NCBI RefSeq assembly: GCF_003254395.2 | Contig: NC_037647.1 | Location: 1,714,350-1,778,349, forward strand | From: Apis mellifera | Lineage: Eukaryota > Arthropoda > Insecta > Hymenoptera > Apidae | Reading direction: 5' to 3' | Length of the DNA stretch: 64,000 bases | Shown here: in pieces, positions 26,494 through 38,271 of the stretch | Numbering within the stretch: the stretch's first letter is position 1 | Layout of the letters: each line of letters begins with the position of its first letter | Notes under the pieces: generated by a model | Told to the model about the DNA's origin: nothing | Database searches by the model: none | The model's input: the letters and a program-made list of their open reading frames with translations, nothing else | Translations under genes and position numbers: made by a program

Positions 26494-28239
26494 CGCGGGA
26501 TGCTGGAGAGTCACGGGTCCACGAATGGAGCAATGGCGTAGGCGGCGATCCCAGTGATAAATTAATTTTTATAGCTTCGTGGGTGGCGGCTCTTTCTATT
26601 GGTTGCTGATCGGGCGCCTCCCACTTCGAACGACGTTGCCTTCTTCTGGTTTATTCCATTCAACTGTGATACCATGATATACCATTTGTCTCGTTTCAAA
26701 TGAGTTGGCAGGGGAATAGCAAGGATGGGTGTAATTGAAATACATTCGCGGATCTCCCTCGACCGGACTTCGCTCAACAAAAGGCGCACTTCTCGCACGA
26801 CATCAGGATTTTTATTGCACCGATCACGGTTTCCAAAGAGTGATTCAACGTAAGTGCGCCATTAAACGTGATCGTTCATGTTTTACGACAATAATCACTC
26901 TTGACTCTTGGTTATGTAAAGATCAATACGATTTTTATACTATCGCATCACGATACGTAATTAATCGATGAATCGCTCGAACTTTAATTGTTATTATTCG
27001 ATCGACTGTCAATCTTTTTTTCCCCGGATGCAATTATTTCACATTGTAACAAACAGAGATAAATAAATCTTAACGATCTCTATCGTCCGTATAATAACGA
27101 TTGCAACGACGGACGCGTGAAACTGATTGCATTTCCATAAATTCGAATCAAATGACATTGTAAGATAGAAAAAAATCAATTTTATTTATTTTATCGTATT
27201 AATCGCAAATTGTTTAACTTGATACCATTGAAAATAACATAGAATCTAAGAAATTAACAATAAAAGAAAGGAATGATTAGTTACAGAATACTATTTAATT
27301 CTATCTAGCATTGAAATGATTGTTTTATTAATAAGAACATAAGATTGTTACTAATAATAAGCCCGTATTGAAAGCGAGCATTCTTATACGAGCATTCAAG
27401 TCTCCCCCATATCTTTGGTCCTATTAAGAGTCACTATAAAACTCTGTTTATAGTATAAAATATAAGTAGCTCGCATAATTAATTTTCATATCGTTCGAAA
27501 ACATATTATTACGTATATTAAAATATAAAAATTTAAATAAGTATCGCAGATGTTAATTTACATACGCATACATATTTACGCGTAAATATATTTACATCTT
27601 CTACAATCAAGTTTATCGTATCTACGATTACATACAGCTAAAATTTTAAGCATAAAATAAATCGCGCGATTCATCGAAAGTTTTCCAATCACGATTGAAG
27701 ATAATTACTATGTTCAAGCAACTGTACTGTATTGTCGAGCAACTGTTACATTTACGCGAATTATTGCGAATTTTATTAGGCGAAAAACTGTTATATTATT
27801 TACGCAAATTGCACATGCCTCAAAGAACAAGAAAATTACGATTCATTAAAAAATATCTAGATGGTTATCTCTCCGTAATGTAAAGGAATTCCGAGAAAAG
27901 ATATTTCGACTATCTTATCTTACCGTTGATTTTATTATAATTATTAGGGAATCGATTGGGATTTAGATAAAAAATGTACGAGATAGATAAAAATTAAACT
28001 GACAAGGTTTCGATCGTTTATCTTAATTAATTTTATTGACAAAGGTTTATTGCTTAAGGATAATTTACTCGAAAGAATTTTACAACTATCCAATTCATCG
28101 GGAAAAAATAATTTAAAAAAAAAAAAATATATACATTCTAGCGCAACGTATATTAGATACTAAAAAAACGCGTGGACAAAATTTTCGTTAAATTATAACT
28201 TCTCGATCTGATAAACCAAATAATAATTCATCCGATTTT
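26494..28239. other. intergenic, upstream gene desert, part 5
   Basis: No gene recognised. A short GC-rich stretch at 26494-26860 gives way to AT-rich sequence. It contains an 18-bp perfect palindrome at 27572-27589. The 62-codon ORF at 27695-27883 is Leu/Lys-rich with no known motif, and I do not call it. Confidence 0.55.
27572..27589. repeat. 18-bp perfect palindrome
   Basis: ATATTTACGCGTAAATAT is perfectly self-complementary, with ACGCGT at its centre and AT-rich arms. Confidence 0.8.
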
Positions 28240-28431
28240 ATCCCCGAAACTTTCTAAATCTCTCCTCCATTACGTCCATTCCTTCCCCCAACGATAAATC
28301 CAGCAAATCGTTCCACCCGCGCGTCTCACCGGCGCGAAAAGCGGCTCGACCGATTCCTCCTATCGGCCGCGAGATACTCACACGTACACGCATGTATACA
28401 CAGCGTACACAGGATCCACTCTCAGGTGGAG

Positions 28432-28659
28432 ATGGATGCAGCACGGGGAGAGATCGACAAGCTCGCGAGATCAGAACCGAGAGGAGAAGCAACAACATCA
28501 GAGGACCAAGTAGGAGGAGGAAGAACTAGGAACAACAGAACTACTCGAAGGAACTTCGAAAAGAGGAGAAACAAGAAGCAGAAAGATCGTGCGAAAGGGG
28601 AGAAAGAAGAGGAAGAAGAAGAGAAGGAGGAGGAGGCTTCGAAGGAGGAGGCTGCATAG
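28432..28659 (+). CDS. possible small Lys/Glu/Arg-rich ORF (doubtful)
   Basis: A 75-residue ORF from an ATG with good context (G at -3 and +4) to TAG. It is very rich in Glu, Arg and Lys and ends in Glu runs (EEEEEE). It matches no family I know. The composition follows directly from the purine-rich DNA, so it may be chance. It would lie upstream of the donor-like site at 28818 if this block is a transcribed leader. Confidence 0.12.
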   Translation: MDAARGEIDKLARSEPRGEATTSEDQVGGGRTRNNRTTRRNFEKRRNKKQKDRAKGEKEEEEEEKEEEASKEEAA

Positions 28660-28668
28660 GAAGTGGAC

Positions 28669-28672
28669 GAAG

Positions 28673-28703
<31 letters not shown>

Positions 28704-28728
28704 GGAAGAAGAAGAAGAAGAAGAAGAA
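28669..28728 (+). repeat. GAA microsatellite
   Basis: About 20 GAA units with one GTG interruption near 28702, inside a longer purine-rich tract. GAA/TTC runs of this length can form triplex structures. Confidence 0.9.
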
Positions 28729-30180
28729 CACCAAGATCATCGAGAAGGAGAGGGTAGAGCCGTGGTGGGAGGAGAGAGAACGAGAGAAGGCCGCGGTAGT
28801 CTTTCTCGGTCGACTAGGTAAGATAAGGACGAGGCGGACAAACGGACTGACGAAGGTGGCCAAGGTAGGGGATATTCAGTCTCGCGGCCACGTGCTACAC
28901 GAGCGCACGCCCCGAGCCGGCCGGTGGTCCAGCCACGATTCCGTCCTCTTCTTCTTCGTCCCGTTTTGTCCCACGCTTCCTCCTTCTTCCTCCCTTCCAT
29001 TCTTCATTCGCACAACCGGAGCTCAACGACGTCCGGCGTCTTCCACCCGTCTTCCCTAGCGTCTTTCCACATTTTTCGCGCCTCCCTTTGCTCGATTTTA
29101 ACCACGGTTCCCGCCGCCGTTGCCTTCCTCCGCCGCTTCCGAGTCGTCTCGCGACGTCTCGCCACGTTCCTCGCGAGCGGATTCCAGGTGGACGCCGATC
29201 CCGACTACGAAACGCTCGACCCTCCACCGAAATCCACCGTGATTCCGTGGCTCCAACCTCGAACCGACCGGGTTCTCGTGTTTGTATATATTAATAAGGA
29301 ATTTTGAAGAAGGACACGCGAGTGTGTATATATACACGGCTTTTTCTTTTGGTTGGACGCAAGCGACCATGAGGACGGTGGATCGAGGATAGTGCGCGGA
29401 AAGACACGAGGCGCGGTTGATATCTTTCACATGTCGAGGCGAAGTGGAAGAAAGGAGAGACGGAAGTATCGGAATAATAAGTGAGATTCTTTGTTATATC
29501 TATCGATACATGGTTACATGTTTAACGTGTTTGAGGATTGGTGAAACGAGCATGGAAGAGATTGTCGGATACGGATTTGAGGAGGATTCGAGCGGGGGAA
29601 ACGTGTGGTCGAGTTTCTTCTTTCATGTTCGGTGTGACTTGTGAACGAGAGTGTGATTGTGAACTGCGCGAATTTGTGTAACGAAATGGGAAAAATGCCC
29701 GATGACGAGGGAAAGATTCTGCTTATTGGGAGAGTGGAATTTGAAACATAAACGTTCTCACGAAATTGAATGGCCTGTGGTGGACTACTGTAACAGCTGT
29801 GGTGCTCGAATGACTAACGCAGTTTGCCCTCTTGCAAATGGTAAAACAAATATCAGTTTTTATTTATAATATTATCGTATAGTGGTCTTGTTTACAGCGT
29901 CGTCCTACTCTATTCGCGAGATTCGAAGAAGTCGGTTACGTATTACGGTTGAATTCGAAAAGATTGTGCGTGGTGGAAAGCGTCCGCTAAAAATCAATTC
30001 GATCCTCTCTTCTCTTCTCTCTCTCTTTCTCTCTCTCTCCTCTTCCTCGCCGATTCGACGATTAATTTGTCACGACGCCCGGGCACAACAATTTCAACTG
30101 TCTACAGTCGGTACCATGATATCCGTGTGACGTGCCGCTCACAACCGGTTCATTGAAGTTGCAGCCGCTCGTCACTCATT

Positions 30181-30201
30181 GGCTGCCACAAGGCTGGCAG
30201 C
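30181..30201. repeat. small hairpin
   Basis: GCTGCCA (30182-30188) and TGGCAGC (30195-30201) form a 7-bp GC-rich stem with a 6-base loop. Confidence 0.45.
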
Positions 30202-30480
30202 AATCGTGATGCTTGCGATAGAAAAAATAAAAAATAAGAAGAGGAAGAAAGGAAGGAAGAGGAAAGATCGAGAAAAAGATGGGGAATCGCCCGAAAAAGA
30301 GGAGGTTAGAGAAGGAGAGAGTAGGAGAAAAGGATACGAGCGATACTTTTCACGCGACTGTTTCACCTTTCAATCATTGTTGTTATTATTGTTATGTTGT
30401 ACGTACACCGATGCCTGGAACCGATGGTCAAGCCAGGGTGAAAAAGTTGACGGACAATTAGGATATTAATGATGCGTGAC

Positions 30481-33400
30481 AGCTTGAGAAAGTCGAAAAA
30501 AGATAATCGTGCGAATCGTTCATCCGTAGCACATTACTTAGCTTTAAAATATACATACGCGTTTCCTTTCTCGATTTTGACAATTTCGACGTTGTTGTAC
30601 CTGTCGATCGTCTAACTAGATTTATTGACCCGACATTCCTTTTATTTTTTTTTTCTTAGATCTTTCTGTAATAAAATAAATTTACAAACGAACGAACGTT
30701 TCGAAAAGTAATCACTTGACGAGCGAAATTTAAATATATAACAAACATATTTCGATTCCTCTCGATAATCGTTGAGAGATATAAATATTGTCTCGTGATT
30801 AGTTTTTTTTTCTTCAAATAAAAGTTAAATTCCAACGCGACGAACGCATACAGAGGTATCCAGAGGTTTGAATAATCGGAATAGCTCGGTGTCGACGAGG
30901 TATGGTCGTTTTTAGTCCCATCTCGGACACGGATTGTGCGATGCTGCTAATCCAGCTTGCCAGGCGGTCTTCTAAAGAGTGACGCGATGTATTACGTTTG
31001 CATACACGCGGTAACGCTTGTGCGGGTAAAAGAGCGATTATTTCAAGGACTGCAAACTTGTTGCGCTCGTGGTAACGTTGCAAAAGCCTCTCTGCACTCG
31101 CCCGATCCCGCGGGGAAATCATCTTTGAAAAATATTCGCTGGCAAATCGCGCGCGTTGCTTGTGTTGCTTCGGCCTTTTCTTACTCCTCGCTCATTCTCT
31201 ATGATTCAATGCTCAATGCACAATTCCGTGAAAACGGGTTCTCAGTGAGAAACATCTTTCGTTAATTTGAATTACAACATTGCTCAAACGTGGATGCGAA
31301 TTTTCAAGTTTGTTCGGCAAGATGGATATTAATTAACGACGCAGAGGAATTAAAAATTCGTTCCTCGCGTTTCCTACAAATGAAATTTCAAAATTTAATA
31401 CGCATCCACGTCTCGAATTTTAGATCTTCAAAGAAATTAAAGCATTAATTTTATTCTTATACATTTTAAAATAAAAATCGTATTCGTTCCAAAATATTTT
31501 AACAGTATCTATACAAAATTAAGGGTTAACAACGTCAATCTTTAAGTTCTCTCCTTGCCGGAAAAACTATGAACTTTGATGAACTTTATCTTGAACTTTA
31601 TCCGCGTTAAAGGATCATGAATTTCGCGACAATGATTTAACGATCGGATCAATTATCGCGCGAAAGGGATCTGCTTGTCGTTACAACCCCATTTGCCAAC
31701 CCGTTGAACGTCTTTCGACGCTATCTGTTCGTTATATTGAAATAATATTACAATTTTCTGACCGGTGCGCGTTCACGATCGTGGAAATTCATTTCATCGC
31801 GTTATATTTCCCGCAATAAACGGGAACGTTAGACCGTAGAAACCGTGGATTTATAATATCCACTGTGGAGGCGACGATACACCCGATGTTAAACCGGTCT
31901 TCCGCGGCGCGATACGGCACCTTAATTAATTTGTCATTATTTAAGGAAGACGTACCGCGATAAAATTTACCGCCAATGTTTACTCGCTCGATCGATTCGA
32001 TATCTCGAAGAGATTATTTTTCTGAATCGCTAAAAGTGGAAGAAGAAATAAAGAAATGTGTATATACATATATAGAAAAAAAATAATAATTTGCTTCCCG
32101 ATCCATGCATCATTTCGAACTTTCCTCGTACTTCCTCGACCGGATCGCGTCGATCAACGACAGCCAGAAATCAATCTTCAGTTTAATTAAAATTCTATAT
32201 ACGCGTTTGGCGATATTTTTTTATACGTATCCATTAGGAGATAAGGATCCCATTTCTCACTCGAATTATTGTATAAATTGGAGTTTTCGATACCGAATTT
32301 TTCAAATTTGTTGTTTGTTTCATTATTTCCTCGTTCGAGCGATTAAAAATTCACTCTATATCACGTTTTTTAATTAAACTCTATATATAATTTCACTTTG
32401 TTTACTCGTAATAATCATATGTATATATATATATATCCATATACAATTTTTAAATACGATGCTTCTTAAATAAAATTATGGAACACTTCTTTCGCAAATC
32501 GAGCGTTCGAGAGACACCAATAACAGCTTCCGGCGTATCGTTTTCTTCTCGAGGAGCGTCGCTATATTTTAGCGTGAAATTACGAGCCGTTGGAAAGAAA
32601 TTCGCGGAAAAAGTTGGCAAAACAGGCTACTCTCTTCCCGTTCGAATTCGTCCGGGTGTATTTGAAATCTGGTTAATCGGAAGCGCGCGTGTACGCTTAC
32701 ACGCGTCGCGTACACGGGATTCGGTCCCCGCGCACGGATGAAATTAATACGTGGACAGCGCCGTAATTAGCGATCGTATTTATGCGTCTGTTGCGAGGCG
32801 GGCTTCTTAACATGGTAATGGCGTTACACCGCTGTAAACACGACATGTTATCTCGAAGAGGTTCCAGCAAGAAATGGCGGACCTCGGCTCTGTTGATCGC
32901 CGGAAGCTTGGCACGCCGATGGAATTTTATCTGTTTTCGTTCTTGAAGGAACGGGGAATATTCTGATCAAAGTTTTTGGGGAATTTGATACACAATTCCT
33001 CTTTGTATAATTCTCGCGAGAATTGGAAAGGTGGATGAGATAACATTGGTTTTTAATCCTTTCTTTCGTTTTATATTTCTGTTCTTATCGCGATTCGTGC
33101 AATGATTATTGTCTGCTTTCGTTTTCGAAGGAACGAGAAATATTTCGGGATCGGAATTTTTTTGGGGAATTGGGGGGGATACAGATTCTCTTTGTTCTTC
33201 GGTTTGTAGAAAGTTTTCTCGAGGATGAAAGAAAGATGAATTAATATTGTCGATTTTATATTTTAATTTTTGTACGTTTTTATTCTTATTTTTGTATTCC
33301 TTGTTTTTATCGTTCTACCGCTTTTTTTGACACAGTTTGTATTGTGATCGTTGGAAGTTTCGAATATGAAATAACTTTTTAGAAGAAAGTTAACGAATGA

Positions 33401-34304
33401 TTTTACATTTTAAATTTCTTCGTTTTTCTTTGTCCATTTTCGTTCGTGCGCTTCGCGATTCTTTTTCCTTTTTTTCAAGAGTTAAGACACTTCTTTCTTT
33501 CATATTCCCGAAATTCACAATTGTGAAAAATGGAGTGCGAGATATGATCGCCGGTTAATTGGATAACAGTAAAAATTTAAACACGTGTGGTATTATATCG
33601 TCGTGGTAAAAATATTAAGCAACCGTTGAGAAATTAATTATCACGTCCCTGATTACAACGTTTCCTTTGCTCTTTCAATTATTTTCACCAAAAAATTCTT
33701 CTCTCCGTCCGTGAACAATCTCCTCAAAAGAAGTATACTTTTCTTTCCGACATTTCAACGAGGAACACAAATACGTTTTAATTAACGTTAAACGGAGCAG
33801 TGTAACACTCGCTAGTTAAATCCTCGCAAATAACGAATCTAATCAAATATTTCGCAGAAACGAGAAAATTGGTCTGCATCCAAATTACTCACAATCTGTT
33901 TAACACAATTCACAATTCGCAATATCCGAATCATTCGCTCGAGTCACGAGATGTCACGTTTCTTTCTTAACAATACGCTACGTTAACACTATTTAAAACA
34001 GACGTACGGATCGAATGCAAGTTAATCGCAATCGAGAGATCGTTCGATCGATATAACTCCAATATAACTCCAATTATATCAATTATAAATCCACAACTCT
34101 GAATTCCACACTCCGTTCGATCTCCATTTTAACAAATCGCACGACGTCCTCTCGTATGTAAATCTTACATAAATCTGCCGATAAGCCATAAGGCTACGAA
34201 TCACACACTACGGTCAAAACAAACGACTATAAACAAAACAAAGTAAAGTAAACGCTGGTGAAACGAATAATAATAAACGATTCGTATTCCCCGTCGGTGG
34301 TTAC
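30481..34304. other. region between the GC-rich block and the eg-like gene
   Basis: No gene recognised. Mostly AT-rich, with GC-richer pockets at 30880-31170, 31680-31930 and 32480-32900. Small TA runs occur near 32415-32440. If the block at 28.2-30.5 kb is a distal first exon, this stretch would be intronic. Confidence 0.55.
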
Positions 34305-34531
34305 AGTTCACGACGCAGTATCCACGAAGATAGAGGTTCACGGCTTAGGGACCCCGGTGATCCCGGGTTTACCCCGGGGATCGTGAGAATCCGCGGTGGG
34401 CAAAGAAATATCCGACGACATCGGACCTTGTAAGACACGCACGAAAATGTTGGGTCGCGACATCGAACACGGAACAGACGGCTCGAGGGACCGGCGCGAA
34501 CGGTTTGCATCGAGAGATTAAAGAACATCGA
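34305..34531 (+). promoter_or_regulatory. probable 5' leader and core-promoter region of the eg-like gene
   Basis: GC- and CpG-rich stretch ahead of the ATG at 34532, standing out from AT-rich DNA on both sides. Around 34303-34308 the bases ACAGTT partly match the arthropod initiator TCAGTY, and a sequence with five of six matches to the downstream promoter element lies at about +28 (34332-34337). A TATAAA occurs at 34228-34233 but is too far upstream for that initiator. No convincing splice acceptor is seen just before the ATG, so this may be the true first exon. The exact start site is a guess. Confidence 0.3.
34447..34521 (+). other. upstream ORF in the eg-like 5' leader
   Basis: A 24-codon ORF starts at ATG 34447-34449 and stops at TAA 34519-34521, ten bases before the predicted main start codon at 34532. 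It is in a different frame from the main ORF. It has an A at -3, a reasonable initiation context. If the leader is transcribed as predicted, this uORF could dampen translation of the receptor by making ribosomes reinitiate. Confidence 0.4.
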
Positions 34532-34684
34532 ATGGACGTGGGCGATTTGTCGAGCTCGGCAGGATTGGCTGGGAGCGGATCCATCCCTGTAGCTACGGGT
34601 GTTGGTGTCATTACAAGTACGACATCCGCTACCGCGGGGTGGTGGACGCCTACGTCGACGATCGCGGCGGCCAACACCGACGTG
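34532..34684 (+). CDS. eg: knirps/eagle-family nuclear receptor, coding exon 1 (N-terminal leader)
   Basis: Predicted first coding exon, 51 codons, giving a leader rich in Ser, Thr, Ala, Gly and Val with a Trp-Trp pair near residues 37-38 and no recognised domain. The ATG at 34532 is the first in-frame ATG after an in-frame TGA at 34358-34360. The exon ends exactly on a codon at a strong donor (GTG then GTGAGT, intron from 34685). Exon 2 opens in phase 0 directly after its acceptor, so the join keeps the frame. The exon lies in a local GC-rich island, and base composition drops sharply after the donor. From memory, Drosophila family members begin at or near the first zinc finger, so this leader is an extension relative to them. 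If transcripts start elsewhere, translation could instead begin at the first codon of exon 2. The exon is inferred from sequence alone, with no transcript evidence. Confidence 0.6.
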
Positions 34685-34841
34685 GTGAGTTTCTTCTTTG
34701 TTATTTCTTTTACTTTAAATTTTCCTCCCCCGCGTTTCTTTCGATCCCCCTCTTTCCCCTTTCAATTTTTCTTCTCCGAGTTTCGTTTCCATCCTTTTCT
34801 TCTTTTCGTCGTGCTTTTGTTTTCTCCTTCGCTTCTTTCTT

Positions 34842-34962
34842 CTTCTCTTTTCCTTTAATTTTTAATTTTTAAGATTGGAGAATATTTTTCGCTTATATTT
34901 CTCCCTTCTCCTTCTCTTTTCTTTTAATTTTTAATTTTTAAGATAGGAATTGAGAATATTTT
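34842..34962 (+). repeat. 69-bp tandem duplication in intron 1
   Basis: CTTCTCTTTT at 34842-34851 recurs at 34911-34920, each followed by a C/T-rich joint, TTTAATTTTTAATTTTTAAGAT and a GAGAATATTTT-like phrase. The copies differ by a few substitutions and a short insertion. A weaker third echo follows near 35055-35075. Confidence 0.8.
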
Positions 34963-37900
34963 CTATAAGTGGATAATGGAATGTAAAATTGGAGAAATCC
35001 TTTCGTGTTTTTCCTCCATTTCCAATTATTTTGCTGAGTTTATTTCTTCTCTCTTTTCTTTTATTTTTAAGAGTAAAATTGAGAGTGAAACTTTTAAAAA
35101 TTAATCTCAAGAATATTTTTCATAAATTGTGTACATGATATAATCTTATATTATCTTTTGTAAACAACTCCTAAACTAATGCATCTTTCATTTACATTTT
35201 TAATAAATCTTGTTTCTTTTTTCTTCCTTTTTTTTTCTTTTAACGATTTCGTTTCTATTTTTCCTTTTCTTATTATTTCTAACATTTCCCTTTTTATTAT
35301 TCTTCATTCCTTTTCTCTCTTTGATTAATGAGTTTTCTTTAACGAGTTTTCTCTTCCCTTTTTATTTTACAAATATTTAATCTTTCCATCTTCCTTAAAT
35401 TTTATCATTAAATTTGTCTTTCTTATTTTATTGGATAAAATAATTAACTTTGGATCGCGTGTCATTCCTTTTGTCGAGTCTGTTTTACTTTTTGAATAGT
35501 TTATATTGAAATTATCATGGAAGATTCGTGTTGTCAAATTTTGAAGATGAAAAGAATACGGATAATTTTATATAAATCGATCTTTTTATATTCTTTATAA
35601 TTCGAAATGTAAATGACAGGTCACGAGGTTTACGTCAGGTGATCGAGTTAAACGAAAAACAAGACTGTTTTTCTTCAAATGAGGAATATAATTATAATCA
35701 TATATATATAGATCTTAAAATAATTCTGGAATTGATTTGAATTTATATTTGCAAAGTAATACAAGTGAGGATTTAGCGAGATAGTGGAGATAGAGATACG
35801 TAATATAGGTTTATTCATTTTTTTATTTATTGATTTAAATTGTTATAATATTTATCAATTGATGAATAAAACACATTCTGCAAGGTTAGTTTTTAAAAAA
35901 AAATACGCATAGTTTACTAGATTCATTTATAAATTCTTTTTTTCATCTGATCAAATTAAAATTAAAAATAAATGTTTCGAATTTCTTTTTTAATTATAAT
36001 ATTCTATGAATAAAAATGACAGTGAGATTACGATATCATTATTCATTAATTGAATATCGACGAGAATCAGAATTTAATTAAATATAAAAATGATAATTGT
36101 CGATAAATGATTAGAGAAAAATGAAATTACGAAAGGGAATCAGAGATTAAAATTTGATTATAAAATCATCATTGTCCGATCATCATTCCATTCGAATTGA
36201 TTTACAGATAATTTGAGAATTTAAAAAAAACAAATCAAGGAATATTAAAATTTTATTTCTATTTTGCAATTTTACGAGACAAATAAACACGAAAAAACAA
36301 TGTAAATGCCACGATAAACTGTATCATAGACTTTCATCTCTTGTTTGTTGATTAATAAGATTTTAAATTATTCGAATAAAAATCGGAATGCAGTATATAT
36401 AAAAGAACGAGATATTCATTCAAGAATTTTTATTATACATATGTATCTTTTATATATAAAAGATTAAAAATCATAAATTTTTCATAAAAATAATTTGAAC
36501 CTAAAATACAGATGGTTATCAAATTTCTATGAACAATTTAGAATTATTGCTTATTTAAAGCTTCGATGGAGAATGGAAATGAATTGGACGGACGATGATT
36601 CTTACTTTAGTAAATAAAAATCTACAGTACCAAATTATTAATTAGAAATTTGATTAGATGGAAATAAATTATATGAATAATAATTTTTATAATGAAATAT
36701 TTATACTTGCAATAAATATATATCGTACTTAAAATTCAATATTAACGATTAAATTATCATTTACTCCCCGTTGATACTATTGCTTTCTAATTTATTTTAA
36801 CAATTTGTTTTAGAAAATATTAATTTCGTCCCATGGTCTCGGGCAAATTTGCCAAACTGTAGAAACTATTATTCAAAACTTATTATTTTTCTCAATTTCA
36901 CTTTTCACCTTCGAAATAAACAATAATTTCGAAGCGAATGATTCGCCATAATTTATTAACCTATCCTATCCCGTATATAACTCGTAATAATTACAAATAC
37001 AATCCAACTATTAACTATTCCTTCGAGATCAAGATCTCTCGACTCCCTTTCCATTCCATTCCTGATAAACGTCCATCGTTACCATCACCTCCTCCGTTCC
37101 ACCCTCGGATCTTATCTCTCTCTACCGAAAAAAACAAAGGGGAAATGGAAAAAGGCGCAGTTTGCCCGCGCCGTTTCCCACCAGCGGCGGCCACTTTGAA
37201 AAAAGTGGCGTGAAGCGCGCGTGCGCGCCACGGCGTAAAGGCGAATCATCAGCCGTGTAACGCGGGGAAAAATATATATCCCCGGCCGGCACGCCACTTT
37301 CATTTCTTCCTCCGAGCGCCATTCGTCATCGGCATTACCTTCCCCGCTCTTGCTTAATGAGACGTCCCCGCGGACGCGGGTGGATGCGATTAAGCGGTTC
37401 GAACAGAAAAAAAATATCGTCGAAAGGGAAGAGGGAGAAAGAAAAGAAGGATTCGCGTGTCTTCTCGTGAACAACGGGACAGATAGAGGGAGGCCATCAA
37501 GGGACGCGAAGAACATTATTTAGTTCCGTTGGTGTGCAGGGATTAGAGGCGAGGTGACACAGCCGCGTCATCTGTTGGACGTTTAATCTTTTTTTTACCT
37601 TAAAGAAGCTTCAGCAGGCCTTTCCCACAAGAAGCCGCAGTCTCACCCAGATACGCGGACTCGGTGAAACGGGAAATCATTTTTGATACGCGGCCAAGGA
37701 ATGAACTTTCATCCTTGGCTCAAGGGGAGAAGATTCTTGGATTCTTGGCCGGTGTTACGGGAGTATTATGGAGGGAACGATGGTTTGGTAATTTTCTTTT
37801 TCTCCTTTTCAAAGGATATGGTAGAAAGATATTGTGAAATGAATACTGAATACCTTTTCCGTTGATTATAGGCATTTTTAGAGGGATTCATTCGAGATTT

Positions 37901-38241
37901 AAATTTCGTATTTTTCTTTCGTTTCTTCATTCGATGAAAATAGTTTTATTTCGTTTAAATCTAAATATACCGGTTGAACGTGAATTTATCTTCTAGCTAA
38001 AAGTTTATATAATATAACGCAAAATATTGTTGATTTAGGAACAATGATTTCTCAATATATATACTTTTTAAAAAATGATACGTCTATTGAGTAAAGATTG
38101 AAGTTTGTTTGCAGTTTGAATATTTTTAATTGAACTTGTTTCTTTGCGTATGTCTCTCCTTCGATAGCCGTTTATATGATTTTCCATCCATGTCGATAAT
38201 ATTATCTCTTTAAAGTCGTTATTTATGACAAAAACTCGAGA

Positions 38242-38271
38242 ATTGTAAACACAGGAATATTGTAAACACAG
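38242..38271 (+). promoter_or_regulatory. paired forkhead-type sites in intron 1
   Basis: The 13-base phrase ATTGTAAACACAG occurs at 38242-38254 and again at 38259-38271, a 17-base period. Each copy contains TGTAAACA, the core bound by forkhead (FOX) factors. The exact duplication is seen directly; its use as an enhancer is an inference. Confidence 0.4.

Larger units (their letters stand above)
28240..30480 (+). promoter_or_regulatory. GC/CpG-rich block with purine tract; possible distal promoter or first exon
   Basis: About 2.2 kb of CpG-rich sequence between AT-rich flanks, 4 kb upstream of the eg-like leader. Its first part is a long purine-rich stretch on the + strand (about 28437-28795) holding a GAA repeat. 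A near-consensus splice donor (CTAG then GTAAGA, from 28818) follows. A TCAGT initiator-like sequence is at 28876-28880. The composition resembles the exons of the nuclear receptor, so it may be an alternative 5' exon or a separate noncoding transcript, but no protein-coding gene is convincing. Confidence 0.3.

Noticed and set aside
28589..29059. 156-codon Lys-rich ORF
   Set aside because: It is made by the GAA and purine repeat; long Lys runs are a repeat artefact. Only the shorter ATG ORF at 28432 is kept, as doubtful.
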